The position numbers and the translations under genes were made by a program. The notes beneath the pieces were generated by a model. The model had not been told where the DNA came from. It saw only the letters and a list, made by a program, of their open reading frames with translations, and searched no databases. This document shows, piece by piece, positions 24,321 through 34,047 of a stretch of 38,883 nucleotides of DNA; position 1 is the stretch's first letter, and each line of letters starts with the position of its first letter. The DNA is from Deferrivibrio essentukiensis (GTDB lineage: Bacteria > Chrysiogenota > Deferribacteres > Deferribacterales > Deferrivibrionaceae), in NCBI RefSeq assembly GCF_020480685.1, contig NZ_JAJAFU010000023.1:1-38883 (forward strand), in the 5' to 3' direction.

Positions 24321-24341
24321 ACAATATCGTATAGATATTGT
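24321..24341. promoter_or_regulatory. inverted repeat in front of fliR
   Basis: ACAATATC and GATATTGT form a perfect 8-bp inverted repeat with a five-base loop. On the minus strand it lies between a TATAGT -10 candidate (plus 24342-24347) and the fliR ribosome binding site. It would cover the transcription start or form a leader hairpin. It may be an operator. Confidence 0.4.
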
Positions 24342-24350
24342 ACTATAATA

Positions 24351-24388
24351 TCAGCTGCAACATTATTATTCGGGTTAGTTGCAGCTGA
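24351..24388 (-). terminator. long-loop hairpin after the dihydroorotate-dehydrogenase-like gene
   Basis: TCAGCTGCAAC (24351-24361) and GTTGCAGCTGA (24378-24388) form a perfect 11-bp stem with a 16-base loop. It lies 18 bases beyond the stop codon of the leftward gene at 24407. No clear T-run follows, so it may be a weak terminator, an RNA-stabilising hairpin or a regulator site for fliR. Confidence 0.4.
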
Positions 24389-24406
24389 AAATATTTATTT
24401 GAAATA

Positions 24407-25378
24407 TTAAAACAGTTTGTTACTGGCAATTTTCATATACTGCAATCTTTCAAGCCTTTTAACTTCATTATTGATTTTAATCTCTTTGTAAATATCTGAT
24501 ATATTTTCTATGTTATTTTTATCCAAATAAAAATTTATTCCATCAATAATTTCTTTTATTGATTCAACTCCATTTTTATATGTTTTGGAGACCACCTGCA
24601 CGGTTTTGGCTCCGGCCATAATGTATTGCAGAGCGATGTCTGGTGAGTGTACTCCTGTTGATGCTGATATATCTATATCAATAAGATTTGAACAGATAGC
24701 GACCCATCTTAAAACGGAATATGCTTCGTCTGCACTGCTATAAACATTTGCTGGCATATATTCCTTTTTGTCCAGATTTATTCCTACCCTGTAATATCTG
24801 TTAAAAAGAGTAACTCCATCGGCACCACAATTTTTTAAATTTTTAACCATATAAGGAATATTTGTGAAAAAATGACCAATTTTGACAGCAACCGGGATTT
24901 TAATTTTTGATTTTATGTCGGTTACTGTGTTAAAATATTTTTCTTCAATTTTTCTTGGGTCTTCGTCGGGGTTAAATGACATGTAGGATAAGTTTATTTC
25001 TATGGCATCGGCTCCTGCATCTTCTATGCTTTTAGCGAAATCAGTCCACCACTTTTCTCCGGTGCAGTTAACACTTGCAATTATAGGTGCGTTAGAAACT
25101 TTTTTTGCTTTGGTTACGAAGTCAATGTAAGGTTTACTTCCATACAAAACCGATACGTCACTTAAGTTATAATCGTAAGATTCAGGGTGAAAATCTGATA
25201 CAAAGTCATTTGCCTCAGATGCAAGTTCTTCTTCAAACAATGATTTTAAAACGATTGCGCCTACACCAAGCTCGCTGAAGGTTTTTATATTTTCAATCGA
25301 AAAAGTGAGCGTTGAGCTTCCTGCTATTACAGGGTTTTTTAGATTTAGTCCTAAGTAGTTTGTTGCCAAATTTGCCAT
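24407..25378 (-). CDS. dihydroorotate dehydrogenase-like flavoprotein
   Basis: 323 residues forming a TIM-barrel of the DHOD family: LATNYLGLNLKNPVIAGSST at the N-terminus, APIIASVNC, DAIEINLSYM, IPVAVKIGHFF, GADGVTLFNRYYR and a phosphate-binding GAKTVQVVSKTYKNG block near the C-terminus. The gene belongs to the group annotated as DHOD-like. The residues around the usual catalytic Cys/Ser loop differ from PyrD, so a true pyrimidine role is uncertain. It follows ftsK by 11 bases and is probably co-transcribed with it. Confidence 0.8.
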   Translation of the reverse strand: MANLATNYLGLNLKNPVIAGSSTLTFSIENIKTFSELGVGAIVLKSLFEEELASEANDFVSDFHPESYDYNLSDVSVLYGSKPYIDFVTKAKKVSNAPIIASVNCTGEKWWTDFAKSIEDAGADAIEINLSYMSFNPDEDPRKIEEKYFNTVTDIKSKIKIPVAVKIGHFFTNIPYMVKNLKNCGADGVTLFNRYYRVGINLDKKEYMPANVYSSADEAYSVLRWVAICSNLIDIDISASTGVHSPDIALQYIMAGAKTVQVVSKTYKNGVESIKEIIDGINFYLDKNNIENISDIYKEIKINNEVKRLERLQYMKIASNKLF

Positions 25379-25389
25379 ATTAACTCCTT

Positions 25390-27522
25390 CTAATCATTTT
25401 TAATTAATACTTCTCTTGGTTTTGATGTTCCGTCACTTGGAGCCACGACCCCTTGCTTTTCCATAATTTCCATTATTCTGGCTGCTCTATTATATCCTAT
25501 TTTTAAATATCTTTGAATCATTGATATCGATGCCATCCCCTTTTTTTGTACTAAATCGAGGGCTTCGTAATATTTTTCATCCATTTCATCTTCAGATATT
25601 TCATCTATCCCAGTAGATTCCTCTTTTACAAGGTCCATATTGTATTCAGGTTGCCCTAATTTTTTCAGGTAATCTACGACATCACTTACCTCTTTTTCGC
25701 TGACAAAACATCCGTGAACCCTTACAGGGTCGCTACTGCCGGGTGGTATGAAAAGAGAATCTCCCCGACCGAGCAATATTTCTGCTCCATTTTGATCAAG
25801 AATAGTTCTACTGTCTGTTTTGGAAGATACTCTAAAGGAAAGTCTTGCAGGCATATTTGCTTTTATAATACCTGTAATGACATTTACAGAAGGTCTTTGT
25901 GTGGCAAGTATCAAATGAATTCCTACGGCGCGAGCCATCTGTGCAATCCTTATTATTGACTGCTCTACTTCTTTACCTGCTACAATCATTAAATCGGCAA
26001 ATTCATCGACAACTACTACCAAATATGGCATTGTAGTAAGCTCATTATTATTTTTTGATGCAAGCTCATTGAATGAGTCTATATTCCTTACTTTGTGTTC
26101 TGCCAAAATTTCATATCTGTTTTCCATTTCAGCTACAACATTTTTTAAAACTGTAGCAGCATGTTTTGGATCGGTTACAACTGGGGCAGCCAAATGTGGT
26201 ATATCCTCATAAGAACTTAATTCTACCATTTTAGGGTCTATCATGACAAATTTCACTTTGTCCGGAGAGGACTTAAAGAGTATTGAGCACACGATGGTGT
26301 TAATGCAGACGGACTTACCACTTCCGGTTGTCCCTGCTATAAGGAGGTGAGGCATTTTACCAAGATCAGAGACATATGGCTTACCTGAAATATCTTTCCC
26401 GAGAATGATGGTTAAAGGGGAACTGCTTTTTACAAAATTTGAGGAGTTGATAAGCTCTTTGAGGTAAACGGTTGCTCTCTTTTTATTCGGTAATTCTATC
26501 CCAACTACAGATTTACCCGGGATAGGAGCGATTATCCTGACACTTACAGCACTCATAGCCCTTGCTAAATCCCCTTCAAGCCCTGCTATCCTGTTAATTT
26601 TAATCCCCGGTGCAGGTTCAAACTCATATAAAGTTACAACAGGCCCGGGCTGAATCTCTTTAATTTTCCCTTCCACACCAAACTCAAGGAGCTTTTCCTC
26701 AAGAAGTTTCCCTTTCCGCTTGAGTTCGGCTTCTGTTTCGGTAACTTCTGTAGTTTCAAAATCTTCCAAAAGATTAATTGGGACAGTATATTCTGCCTTT
26801 TTACTTTGAATTGCCACTTTTGAAATTTCTTTAATTGTTACATCATTCTCAACATTTATCGGGTCGTTATCTATTAGTTCTTCCGGCGCATTATTTACTA
26901 CTTGAGATTTTTTCCCTTTAGGTAACTTTTTTTCTTTTTTTTCTCTTTTAAAGATATTCCTAATGTCAGGGAAATTAAAATTAAGCTTAAGTGTCATTAT
27001 TTCGTAGTTTCTAAAAAGTAATATTAAAATTATGATTAAAATAAAAGCCGTAGATAATGCACCGCCATATTTGCCGAGGATTGACTGCAAAAATGTCGCT
27101 GCCACATTCCCTATAATTCCACCCATGTGTTTCTCTTTAAAAATAGGGTCACTGTCACTTAAAAAACCGCTAAAAAGAGCCAAAAAGCTGATGAAAGAAA
27201 AGGATAAGATTAAATCGAAAATAAATCTCTTGACCTTTTTGTGACGTTCAACAGTTTTATAAAATAGACCAATAGAAATAAAAATAAGAAGAAATGGAAG
27301 TATAAATGATGCCCATCCAAAAATATTTCCCAAAATATCGGCATAATAAGCACCAATTTTACCGAAGAAATTATTTACTTTAATTTCGTAATTTGAAAAA
27401 ATTATATTTGAGAAGCTCGGGTCTTTTTCAGAATATGAAAATAAAGACAACGTTGTTAAAGTTATAAAAAAGACATTTAAGACAATAAATATTTTAAATA
27501 AAAGTGTGTTTTTTACAGCCAT
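25390..27522 (-). CDS. ftsK: DNA translocase FtsK/SpoIIIE
   Basis: 710 residues. Four transmembrane helices occupy about the first 170 residues, followed by a short, charged linker. The motor domain has Walker A GTTGSGKSVCIN near residue 395 and Walker B VVVVDEFADLM near residue 504, plus the conserved ATQRPSVNVITG block. The last 65 residues are the winged-helix gamma domain (SISMIQRYLKIGYNRAARIM) that reads KOPS-type sequences and activates XerCD. It acts at the division septum to clear chromosome ends. It overlaps uppP by 10 bases. Confidence 0.96.
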   Translation of the reverse strand: MAVKNTLLFKIFIVLNVFFITLTTLSLFSYSEKDPSFSNIIFSNYEIKVNNFFGKIGAYYADILGNIFGWASFILPFLLIFISIGLFYKTVERHKKVKRFIFDLILSFSFISFLALFSGFLSDSDPIFKEKHMGGIIGNVAATFLQSILGKYGGALSTAFILIIILILLFRNYEIMTLKLNFNFPDIRNIFKREKKEKKLPKGKKSQVVNNAPEELIDNDPINVENDVTIKEISKVAIQSKKAEYTVPINLLEDFETTEVTETEAELKRKGKLLEEKLLEFGVEGKIKEIQPGPVVTLYEFEPAPGIKINRIAGLEGDLARAMSAVSVRIIAPIPGKSVVGIELPNKKRATVYLKELINSSNFVKSSSPLTIILGKDISGKPYVSDLGKMPHLLIAGTTGSGKSVCINTIVCSILFKSSPDKVKFVMIDPKMVELSSYEDIPHLAAPVVTDPKHAATVLKNVVAEMENRYEILAEHKVRNIDSFNELASKNNNELTTMPYLVVVVDEFADLMIVAGKEVEQSIIRIAQMARAVGIHLILATQRPSVNVITGIIKANMPARLSFRVSSKTDSRTILDQNGAEILLGRGDSLFIPPGSSDPVRVHGCFVSEKEVSDVVDYLKKLGQPEYNMDLVKEESTGIDEISEDEMDEKYYEALDLVQKKGMASISMIQRYLKIGYNRAARIMEIMEKQGVVAPSDGTSKPREVLIKND

Positions 27523-28298
27523 ACGATACTTATAATACCAATTATCAAACAGTAAAGAGCAAATATTTTAAGTGAAGCCCTTTTTATAAAAAGAAGTAGT
27601 GCATGGATAGAAAAAAGTCCTGCCAAGAATGCGGCAATCATTCCTGATGCGTAATATGAGACAAGGGTATAATCTAAAACGGGCAAATCTTTCAGCTGTA
27701 AGATTGTTGCACCCAAAACAGCTGGCAGCGCCATTAAAAATGAAAACTCAGCTGCTTCTTCCCTGTTTACATTCATATAGATAAGTGCCGAAATAGTCGA
27801 ACCAGACCTTGAAATACCCGGTATTACCGCAAGCCCTTGCACTATTCCAACCAAAAAAGATTTGCCAAGCGTTATTCTTCCCATAGGACTTTTTTTGTCA
27901 GAGAAGAATAGGATAAGCGAAGTAAAAATTAAACTATACCCAACCATAGTGGTCGAGCTAAATAGAGCTTCTGCCTTATGGTTAAGATAAAGCCCTATTA
28001 TCCCTGTTGGGATACTTGCCCAAAATATACCCCAAATGTATGTTTTGTTATCAAAATATGTTACTTTAAAGCCGGGTACAAATATCCCCAAAAAACCTTT
28101 TAAAAGTATTTTTATCTTTTTCCAAAAGTATACTATTACTGCCATAAAGGTTGCAAAATGAAGCATAACATCAAACATAATGCCAGGTTGTTGGAAGTCC
28201 TTAATCAATGATTGGGCTATTACAAGATGCCCTGAGCTGCTAACCGGTAAAAACTCCGTTATACCTTGCAATAAACCGAGCAGTATATATTCAAGCAT
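27513..28298 (-). CDS. uppP: undecaprenyl-diphosphatase
   Basis: 261 residues, eight or so hydrophobic segments. It recycles undecaprenyl pyrophosphate to the monophosphate carrier used for peptidoglycan and surface polysaccharides, and gives bacitracin resistance when overproduced. The catalytic motifs are intact: E15-FLPVSSSGH24 near the N-terminus and PGISRSGSTI in the middle. It follows the rnj gene by 20 bases and its end overlaps ftsK, giving an envelope/division run of genes. Confidence 0.95.
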   Translation of the reverse strand: MLEYILLGLLQGITEFLPVSSSGHLVIAQSLIKDFQQPGIMFDVMLHFATFMAVIVYFWKKIKILLKGFLGIFVPGFKVTYFDNKTYIWGIFWASIPTGIIGLYLNHKAEALFSSTTMVGYSLIFTSLILFFSDKKSPMGRITLGKSFLVGIVQGLAVIPGISRSGSTISALIYMNVNREEAAEFSFLMALPAVLGATILQLKDLPVLDYTLVSYYASGMIAAFLAGLFSIHALLLFIKRASLKIFALYCLIIGIISIVWL

Positions 28299-28318
28299 GA
28301 AATACTCCTAACGAATAA

Positions 28319-29965
28319 TTATAAAATATTAAAACCATCTTTAATTACTTTAATTTCTGGTCGTCGGTCAAACCTTTTTTTGAAAATTTTTTTGATAAAT
28401 TTTGTTAATATCTCATCAAACTGAAACTCACCGCTCAGAGATGATTCAATAAGCAGACTGATATTATCGTTTATCTGCTTTTTTATATAATATTGCAATT
28501 CATCAGTCAGTGAGAAACCAATGGCATTTAACTCTTTTATATTAAAATTATTTTCCTTGAAGAAGTAGTTTATAAAAAAGACACCATCCCTTGCCATATT
28601 TTTTCTTATTTTAAGTTCATCTTCTCCAAAAATAAACCCTCCTCGAGTGTCTATATATGTTTTGCCAAAAGGTATGTCTGAAAAGCTTACTAAATCTTGA
28701 TTATTATCAAAGGTGATTTTCTTTCCATTTTCTACAAAGATGCAGTTTGATTGGCTGAAATTTAAATCTTCGGTAATATTTTGAATATTTTTCCTTAAGT
28801 GAGTATATTCACCGTGAATGGGTATAAAATATTTGGGGCTTGTTAGTGATGTAATTATTTTAACATCCTCCCTGTAAGCATGGCCTGAAACATGAATATT
28901 TTCTTTCTCAATGTCAACGACTTCAGCTTCATAATAGAAGATATGATTTATAGCTTTGGCAAGATTTTTTTCATTGCCGGGGATTACCCGTGATGAGATT
29001 ATAAATAAGTCCCCTTTTTTGACCTGTAAAGAGTTCCTTTCTCTTGAAACTATTTTGTAAAGGGTACTATTTACTTCCCCCTGGCATCCTGAAATTATAA
29101 AACACAATTTATTGTCGTCATATTTTTTAGCATCATTTAACCTGATGATATTTTCAGGATTATATTTTAGATAGCCAAGCTGGGTGGCAATATTTATATT
29201 TTTTGTTATTGACCGCCCCTCTATAACTACTTTTCTTTTTAATTTTTCACAAATGTCAAGTACCTGACTGATACGGTCAATATTTGAAGAGAATGTGGTG
29301 AAGAATACCCTTCCTGAAGCATCGGATATTATTTTGTATAAATCTTCGTAAACAGATTTTTCTGACGGCGATACCCCTACCCTTTGACAACTTGTTGAGT
29401 CTATTAAAATCCCTGTTACTTTTTCATTTTCTAAAAATTTAACAACTCTTTCCTCTGAAAAAGGTTTTTGAGAAATGGGCGTCTTGTCTATTTTAAAGTC
29501 AGACAAATGGATGAAAGTATTTTTTTTACTTTTTATTTTTATGCAAAAGGTATCCGGAATGGAATGGTTTATTTGTAAGAAAGATATTGAAATATCATCT
29601 ATAACAATACAATCCATATCTGAAATCTCTTTTAGTGTAGCTTTTAATTTTTCTTCTGTAAGCTTGTGTTTTAAGAGATTAAGGGTTAGTTTCCCGCCGT
29701 AAATAGGAACATTGAAGTTTTTTAAGAGGTAGCTTATGCCACCGATGTGGTCTTCGTGTCCATGGGTTGCTACAATCCCTTTTATTTTATCCTTTATACT
29801 GACAATATATGAAAAATCCGGAATTATATAATCAACACCCGGCAGAGATAAATCGGCAAACATAACTCCGCAATCAACTATTATGGCGGTTGTTTCGGTT
29901 TCGTAGACATACATATTCATACCTATTTCACCTAAACCGCCGAGAAAAGAAATTTGCATGCTCAT
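28319..29965 (-). CDS. rnj: ribonuclease J
   Basis: 548 residues. A metallo-beta-lactamase domain carries H68-G-H70-E-D-H73 (ATHGHEDHIGG) and the beta-CASP region follows, with SGCQGE and the conserved HVSGHAYREDV and PIHGEYTHLRKN blocks. The C-terminal domain is short. RNase J is a 5'-3' exonuclease and endonuclease for mRNA decay and rRNA maturation. The sequence starts MSMQISFLGGLGEIGMN, typical of the family. The gap to purC upstream holds a hairpin. Confidence 0.94.
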   Translation of the reverse strand: MSMQISFLGGLGEIGMNMYVYETETTAIIVDCGVMFADLSLPGVDYIIPDFSYIVSIKDKIKGIVATHGHEDHIGGISYLLKNFNVPIYGGKLTLNLLKHKLTEEKLKATLKEISDMDCIVIDDISISFLQINHSIPDTFCIKIKSKKNTFIHLSDFKIDKTPISQKPFSEERVVKFLENEKVTGILIDSTSCQRVGVSPSEKSVYEDLYKIISDASGRVFFTTFSSNIDRISQVLDICEKLKRKVVIEGRSITKNINIATQLGYLKYNPENIIRLNDAKKYDDNKLCFIISGCQGEVNSTLYKIVSRERNSLQVKKGDLFIISSRVIPGNEKNLAKAINHIFYYEAEVVDIEKENIHVSGHAYREDVKIITSLTSPKYFIPIHGEYTHLRKNIQNITEDLNFSQSNCIFVENGKKITFDNNQDLVSFSDIPFGKTYIDTRGGFIFGEDELKIRKNMARDGVFFINYFFKENNFNIKELNAIGFSLTDELQYYIKKQINDNISLLIESSLSGEFQFDEILTKFIKKIFKKRFDRRPEIKVIKDGFNIL

Positions 29966-30036
29966 GACTGTATAATTATAAATCCTAAATTGCTTAAATG
30001 CAAACGATATTGGAAATGAGTTGTGGCAGTAAAAGT

Positions 30037-30058
30037 GAGTGGCCTAAAGCGGCCACTC
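30037..30058 (-). terminator. hairpin after purC
   Basis: GAGTGGCC (30037-30044) and GGCCACTC (30051-30058) form an 8-bp GC-rich stem with a six-base loop, ten bases past the purC stop codon. On the minus strand it is followed by ACTTTTACT. It probably ends or attenuates the mtaB-cdr-purC transcript before rnj. Confidence 0.6.
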
Positions 30059-30067
30059 TTGTTGTTA

Positions 30068-30946
30068 TCATTTTGTTAAAATTTCCATGATTTCAAAATA
30101 TTTTTTTGACGCTTGAGCAGCAACATCAGCAGGTAGTTCAGGGCCGGGAGCTGTTTTATCCCAGTCCAGAGTCTCAAGGTAGTCCCTGACATATTGTTTA
30201 TCCATACTCTGCTGAGGTTTTCCTACTTCATATTTCTCTTTAAACCAAAATCTTGAAGAATCAGGTGTCAACAATTCATCGATTATAATTATTTTACCGT
30301 TGTAAAGTCCAAACTCCATTTTTGTATCAGCTATAATAATACCTTTTTTTTCTGCATATGTAGAAGCTTTTAAGTAGATTTGAATGGCAAGGTTTTTTAA
30401 TTTTTCTGCATTCTCTTCCCCTACTATTTTTTTAAATTTTTCAAAATCAATATTTTCGTCATGAGCTCCTACCTCAGCCTTAGTTGCAGGTGTAAATATA
30501 GGCTCGGGAAGTTTTTCTGACTCTCTTAACCCTGATGGAAGCTTTATTCCACAAACTGCACCTGTTGTTTTATAATCTTTCCATCCTGAACCACTTAAAT
30601 ATCCTCTAACCACACATTCAGCCATAAAAGGTTTGGCTTTTTTGACAAGCATACTTCTGCCTTCAAGCTGTTCTTTGTATTTTTGGCATATAGGTGGCAT
30701 CTTGTCTATATCGGTAGTAACTATATGGTTTTCAACGATATCACTCATCATATCAAACCAAAATTTTGAGAGTTGTGTCAGCACAAACCCTTTTTTAGGT
30801 ATCCCTGTCGGCAAAATTACATCAAAGGCTGAAAGCCTGTCGGTAGTTACAATTAGAAGATTCTCCCCCAGGTCGTAAATGTCCCTTACCTTCCCTCTGC
30901 CTACAAGTTTCATATCGGTAAAATCCGTTTTCATTAACACATTCAT
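30068..30946 (-). CDS. purC: phosphoribosylaminoimidazole-succinocarboxamide synthase
   Basis: 292 residues, the longer PurC type. It joins aspartate to CAIR in purine synthesis, using ATP. The N-terminus [25 protein letters not shown] is the ATP-loop signature, followed by [36 protein letters not shown] and [12 protein letters not shown], all typical for SAICAR synthetase. It lies eight bases after cdr, so it is in the same operon as mtaB and cdr, though no metabolic link is evident. Confidence 0.96.
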   Translation of the reverse strand: MNVLMKTDFTDMKLVGRGKVRDIYDLGENLLIVTTDRLSAFDVILPTGIPKKGFVLTQLSKFWFDMMSDIVENHIVTTDIDKMPPICQKYKEQLEGRSMLVKKAKPFMAECVVRGYLSGSGWKDYKTTGAVCGIKLPSGLRESEKLPEPIFTPATKAEVGAHDENIDFEKFKKIVGEENAEKLKNLAIQIYLKASTYAEKKGIIIADTKMEFGLYNGKIIIIDELLTPDSSRFWFKEKYEVGKPQQSMDKQYVRDYLETLDWDKTAPGPELPADVAAQASKKYFEIMEILTK

Positions 30947-30954
30947 AAATCCCC

Positions 30955-32604
30955 CTAATTTATTTTTTTAAATCTTTTTATAGCCTCTATTCCGCCTAAA
31001 ACATTGTAGGCTTTATACCCTAAATTTCTTAGAGTTTTTGTTGCAAGATACCCTCGAAAGCCCACAGCACAGTATACCACAACCGGTGTGTTTTTATCCA
31101 GTTTTTCAAGGTTATTTCTCAAATCGTTTACATAAATATTTATTGAATTTTCCAAATGATACATTTTGTACTCAATACTTGTTCTTACATCCAATAATTG
31201 AAAGTGCCAGTCCCCTTTTTCAAGCTCTAAAAAATATTCAGGTGTTATTCCAAAACCTTCACCCCTAACCTGATTTGCTGCTACGTAACCTGCCATATGC
31301 TCTACATCTTTGGCAGAGCCGTGTGGCGGTGAATAGCATAGATCAATATTTTCAAGATCAAATACTGTCAGATTACCGTAAATGGCAGTGGATATTACAT
31401 CAATCCTTCTTGCAACCCCTTCTTCTCCTGAAGCGGTTGCTCCAAGTATTTTTCCTGTTTTCTTTTCATATACTAATTTTAAAAATATAAACTTAGGGTT
31501 TGGGTAATATTCAGCATGTTGGGCATTTTCCACATAAACAGTGTCAGCATCAAAACCTGCTTCAACAGCCTGTTTTAATGTAAGCCCGGTATGTGCTACT
31601 ACCGCATTGTTAAAACTTACCACGGAAGCTCCAACAACCCCTTTAAAAGTCATATTCCCACCTGCAGCATTACAGCCAGCAACTCGCCCCTCCTTGTTGG
31701 CAGGCCCGGCAAGGGGCATTAGTACATTTTTACCGGTAATGAGGTTATGCTTTTCTACCATATCACCCGCAGCATAGATATCTGTGACTGAGGTTTCCAT
31801 TTTTTCATTGACAAGGACACCTCCAAGCTCCCCAATTTGCACACCTGCAGTTTCAGCAAGCTCGGTATCGGGTGTAACACCTGTGGCAAGTATAAGGAAA
31901 TCTACAATAAGCTCTTTTTGGTCAGAAAAGTAACATTTAATTTTATCATCAAATTTTTCAACCTTTACAAGGGCAGTTCCCGTCCTAATATCGATGCCAC
32001 ACTTTAATGCTTCATCATAAATCTTGAGTGTACACTCAGGTGGAAAGACAGGTAGTATATTTTTTTCATATTCTACGAGAGTTGTTTTGATATCTGCATG
32101 ATAAAGGGCCTCAGCCATCTCTATCCCGATGTAGCCTCCGCCGACAATGAGGGCATTCTTTGCAGATTCAATCTTTTTTACAATCTTTTCTGCATCTTCC
32201 ACACTTCTGACGAAGAAATAATCAACATTTTCTATACCTTCAATCTTAGGAATAATCGGTTTCCCCCCTGTTGCAAGGATAAGTTTGTCATATTCGATTA
32301 CTTGTTGCTCTTTGTCTGTTTCAACTACAATTTTTTTGGTCACAGGATCTATAAACGTAGCTTTAGTGTTAAGCAAAACGTTGGTATTAAATCTGGTGCC
32401 AAAGGACTTCTTGTTGTGCAAAATAATATCTTTTTTATGTGGAATAACTTTGCCTATGTAGTAAGGTAGCCCGCAATTGGCATAAGAAATATAAGAGCTC
32501 TTTTCTATAATTGTTATTTCTGCATCTTCAGAAACTCTTCTTGCTTTTGCTGCAGCTGTTGCACCTGCAGCTACACCACCTACAATTACTATTTTTTTGC
32601 CCAT
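30955..32604 (-). CDS. cdr: CoA-disulfide reductase with C-terminal rhodanese domain
   Basis: 549 residues. The FAD-binding pyridine nucleotide-disulfide oxidoreductase part starts [20 protein letters not shown]. The single active cysteine is C44 in [12 protein letters not shown], which is the CoA-disulfide reductase type. The NAD(P)H-binding motif is [18 protein letters not shown] rhodanese domain fills the last 100 residues with active Cys near 511 in [11 protein letters not shown]. Proteins with this fusion reduce CoA disulfide or CoA persulfide and polysulfide, which fits a sulfur-respiring or sulfide-exposed organism. Its start shares one base with the mtaB stop. Confidence 0.92.
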   Translation of the reverse strand: MGKKIVIVGGVAAGATAAAKARRVSEDAEITIIEKSSYISYANCGLPYYIGKVIPHKKDIILHNKKSFGTRFNTNVLLNTKATFIDPVTKKIVVETDKEQQVIEYDKLILATGGKPIIPKIEGIENVDYFFVRSVEDAEKIVKKIESAKNALIVGGGYIGIEMAEALYHADIKTTLVEYEKNILPVFPPECTLKIYDEALKCGIDIRTGTALVKVEKFDDKIKCYFSDQKELIVDFLILATGVTPDTELAETAGVQIGELGGVLVNEKMETSVTDIYAAGDMVEKHNLITGKNVLMPLAGPANKEGRVAGCNAAGGNMTFKGVVGASVVSFNNAVVAHTGLTLKQAVEAGFDADTVYVENAQHAEYYPNPKFIFLKLVYEKKTGKILGATASGEEGVARRIDVISTAIYGNLTVFDLENIDLCYSPPHGSAKDVEHMAGYVAANQVRGEGFGITPEYFLELEKGDWHFQLLDVRTSIEYKMYHLENSINIYVNDLRNNLEKLDKNTPVVVYCAVGFRGYLATKTLRNLGYKAYNVLGGIEAIKRFKKIN

Positions 32605-33854
32605 TATACCCTCTGTATTATTAAATTTCCGTCAAAAGTGACACTGATTACTTTCCCTTTAATAAAGGTATTTCTGACTTCATTTGTTAAAATTTCTGCC
32701 TCAAGATAATTGTTTGTAAGTCCTTTATTATCTTTTTCTACTAAAATTTCAACCTCGCGTCCAAAAAACTTTTTCGCAAAGTTAAATTTGAGACTTTCAG
32801 CAATTTCTCTAAGGTGTCTTGCCCTTTCATTTCTTATCTTCACAGGCACACTGTCAGGCATTGTTACCGCTTTTGTCCCTTCCCTTTCCGAGTATGGAAA
32901 TACATGGATATAGTTTAGCCCTGCATCGAAGATAGTCTGTTTTGTTTCTTCAAATTCAGTTTCCCCTTCACCCGGGAATCCTACGATTACATCTCCGCCA
33001 ACTATTGCATCCGGGTTAATCCGTTTTATTTTTTTAACGGTTTGAATAAATTCATTTTTTGAATAATTCCTGTTCATACGGGTTAAAATTTTATCTGAGC
33101 CACTTTGTAGCGGAATATGAAAGTGGGGGCAAAATTTGTTGTTTGTCAGAATAAGATGTATTAACTCATCATCTATTTCATTAACTTCAAGTGATGAAAG
33201 TCTTATTCTATACCTACCTTCAATTTCAGATAGCTCCTTAAGTAAGTCCTTTAGAGAGGAATTTATATCTTTTCCGTATTTTCCTATATGAATACCGACA
33301 AGTACTATTTCTTTATAACCGTTTGCAATAAAACTTCTAAAAGCAGATATAACACTTTCAATCTTTCTACTTCTTGGTTTACCTCGCAAGCTTGGGATAA
33401 TGCAATACGAGCAGTAAGCGTCACAACCGTCCTGAATTTTTAAATATCCCCTTGTTTTATCTCTAACAAGGTTTTCATTAAACTCTTCAAAATGCTCGAT
33501 TGTTTCAATGTCATTAAAATTATCTTTCTCTTTTATAATATATTCAAAAATATCTGCTTTCCCTGAATTTGTGATAACTAAATCAGCTAAATCTTTCCCC
33601 TTTTCTTTGAGCATATCTGCTCCGCAACCTGTTATAGCAATTTTTTTGTCTGGAAATTTGGTCTTTGTTTTTTTTATAAATGTTTTAAATTTTTTCACTG
33701 CATTATCGGTTACTGCACAAGAATTTATGATAACAATGTCTGAATCTTCTATTGTATTAACAATACTGATATTTTTTGTTTCTGCATCAAGTTTTAAATT
33801 TTCTGTTTCAACCTGGTTGACTTTACATCCTTGTGTATAAAAATATATTTTCAC
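32604..33854 (-). CDS. mtaB: tRNA t6A37 methylthiotransferase MtaB
   Basis: 416 residues. It adds a methylthio group to t6A37 of tRNAs. The N-terminal UPF0004 domain has the three cluster cysteines C10, C46 and C77, and the radical SAM motif CDAYCSYC is near residue 147. A TRAM-like C-terminal part follows. The start is GTG at 33854, supported by GGAG five bases upstream; an overlapping ATG in the sequence AATGTGA is out of frame. MtaB is preferred over MiaB and RimO because of the N-terminus (KIYFYTQGCKVNQVET). It heads the mtaB-cdr-purC group. Confidence 0.9.
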   Translation of the reverse strand: MKIYFYTQGCKVNQVETENLKLDAETKNISIVNTIEDSDIVIINSCAVTDNAVKKFKTFIKKTKTKFPDKKIAITGCGADMLKEKGKDLADLVITNSGKADIFEYIIKEKDNFNDIETIEHFEEFNENLVRDKTRGYLKIQDGCDAYCSYCIIPSLRGKPRSRKIESVISAFRSFIANGYKEIVLVGIHIGKYGKDINSSLKDLLKELSEIEGRYRIRLSSLEVNEIDDELIHLILTNNKFCPHFHIPLQSGSDKILTRMNRNYSKNEFIQTVKKIKRINPDAIVGGDVIVGFPGEGETEFEETKQTIFDAGLNYIHVFPYSEREGTKAVTMPDSVPVKIRNERARHLREIAESLKFNFAKKFFGREVEILVEKDNKGLTNNYLEAEILTNEVRNTFIKGKVISVTFDGNLIIQRV

Positions 33855-33949
33855 ATTATCTCCAATTTTTTTTAAATTTATAGTTGAACTTTATTGTAAT
33901 ATGTATATCTTTAACATACCCTGTAGGTTCAACACATAAAGTTACCTTG

Positions 33950-33980
33950 GCACCCATTCATTCTGGGTGCTTTTTTATTT
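33950..33980 (+). terminator. orphan rho-independent terminator, candidate small RNA end
   Basis: GCACCCA (33950-33956) and TGGGTGC (33964-33970) form a GC-rich stem with a seven-base loop, followed directly by six T and then ATTT. It is directed to the plus strand. No plus-strand gene precedes it: the nearest, mtaB, runs the other way. It therefore must end a transcript that starts within about 33855-33930, or act as an attenuator for the FliL-like gene. Confidence 0.78.
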
Positions 33981-34032
33981 TATACCTTAGATAAAAAAAG
34001 TGAAGTATTTTGTTTAAAAATTTGTTCTGTTT

Positions 34033-34041
34033 TGTTATATT
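34033..34041 (+). promoter_or_regulatory. extended -10 promoter of the FliL-like gene, probably leaderless
   Basis: TGTTATATT is a near-perfect extended -10 (TG-N-TATATT). Six bases separate it from the ATG at 34048. There is no Shine-Dalgarno sequence before the ATG and no convincing -35 box. The layout is the same as in front of pgsA. Confidence 0.45.
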
Positions 34042-34047
34042 ATTTTT

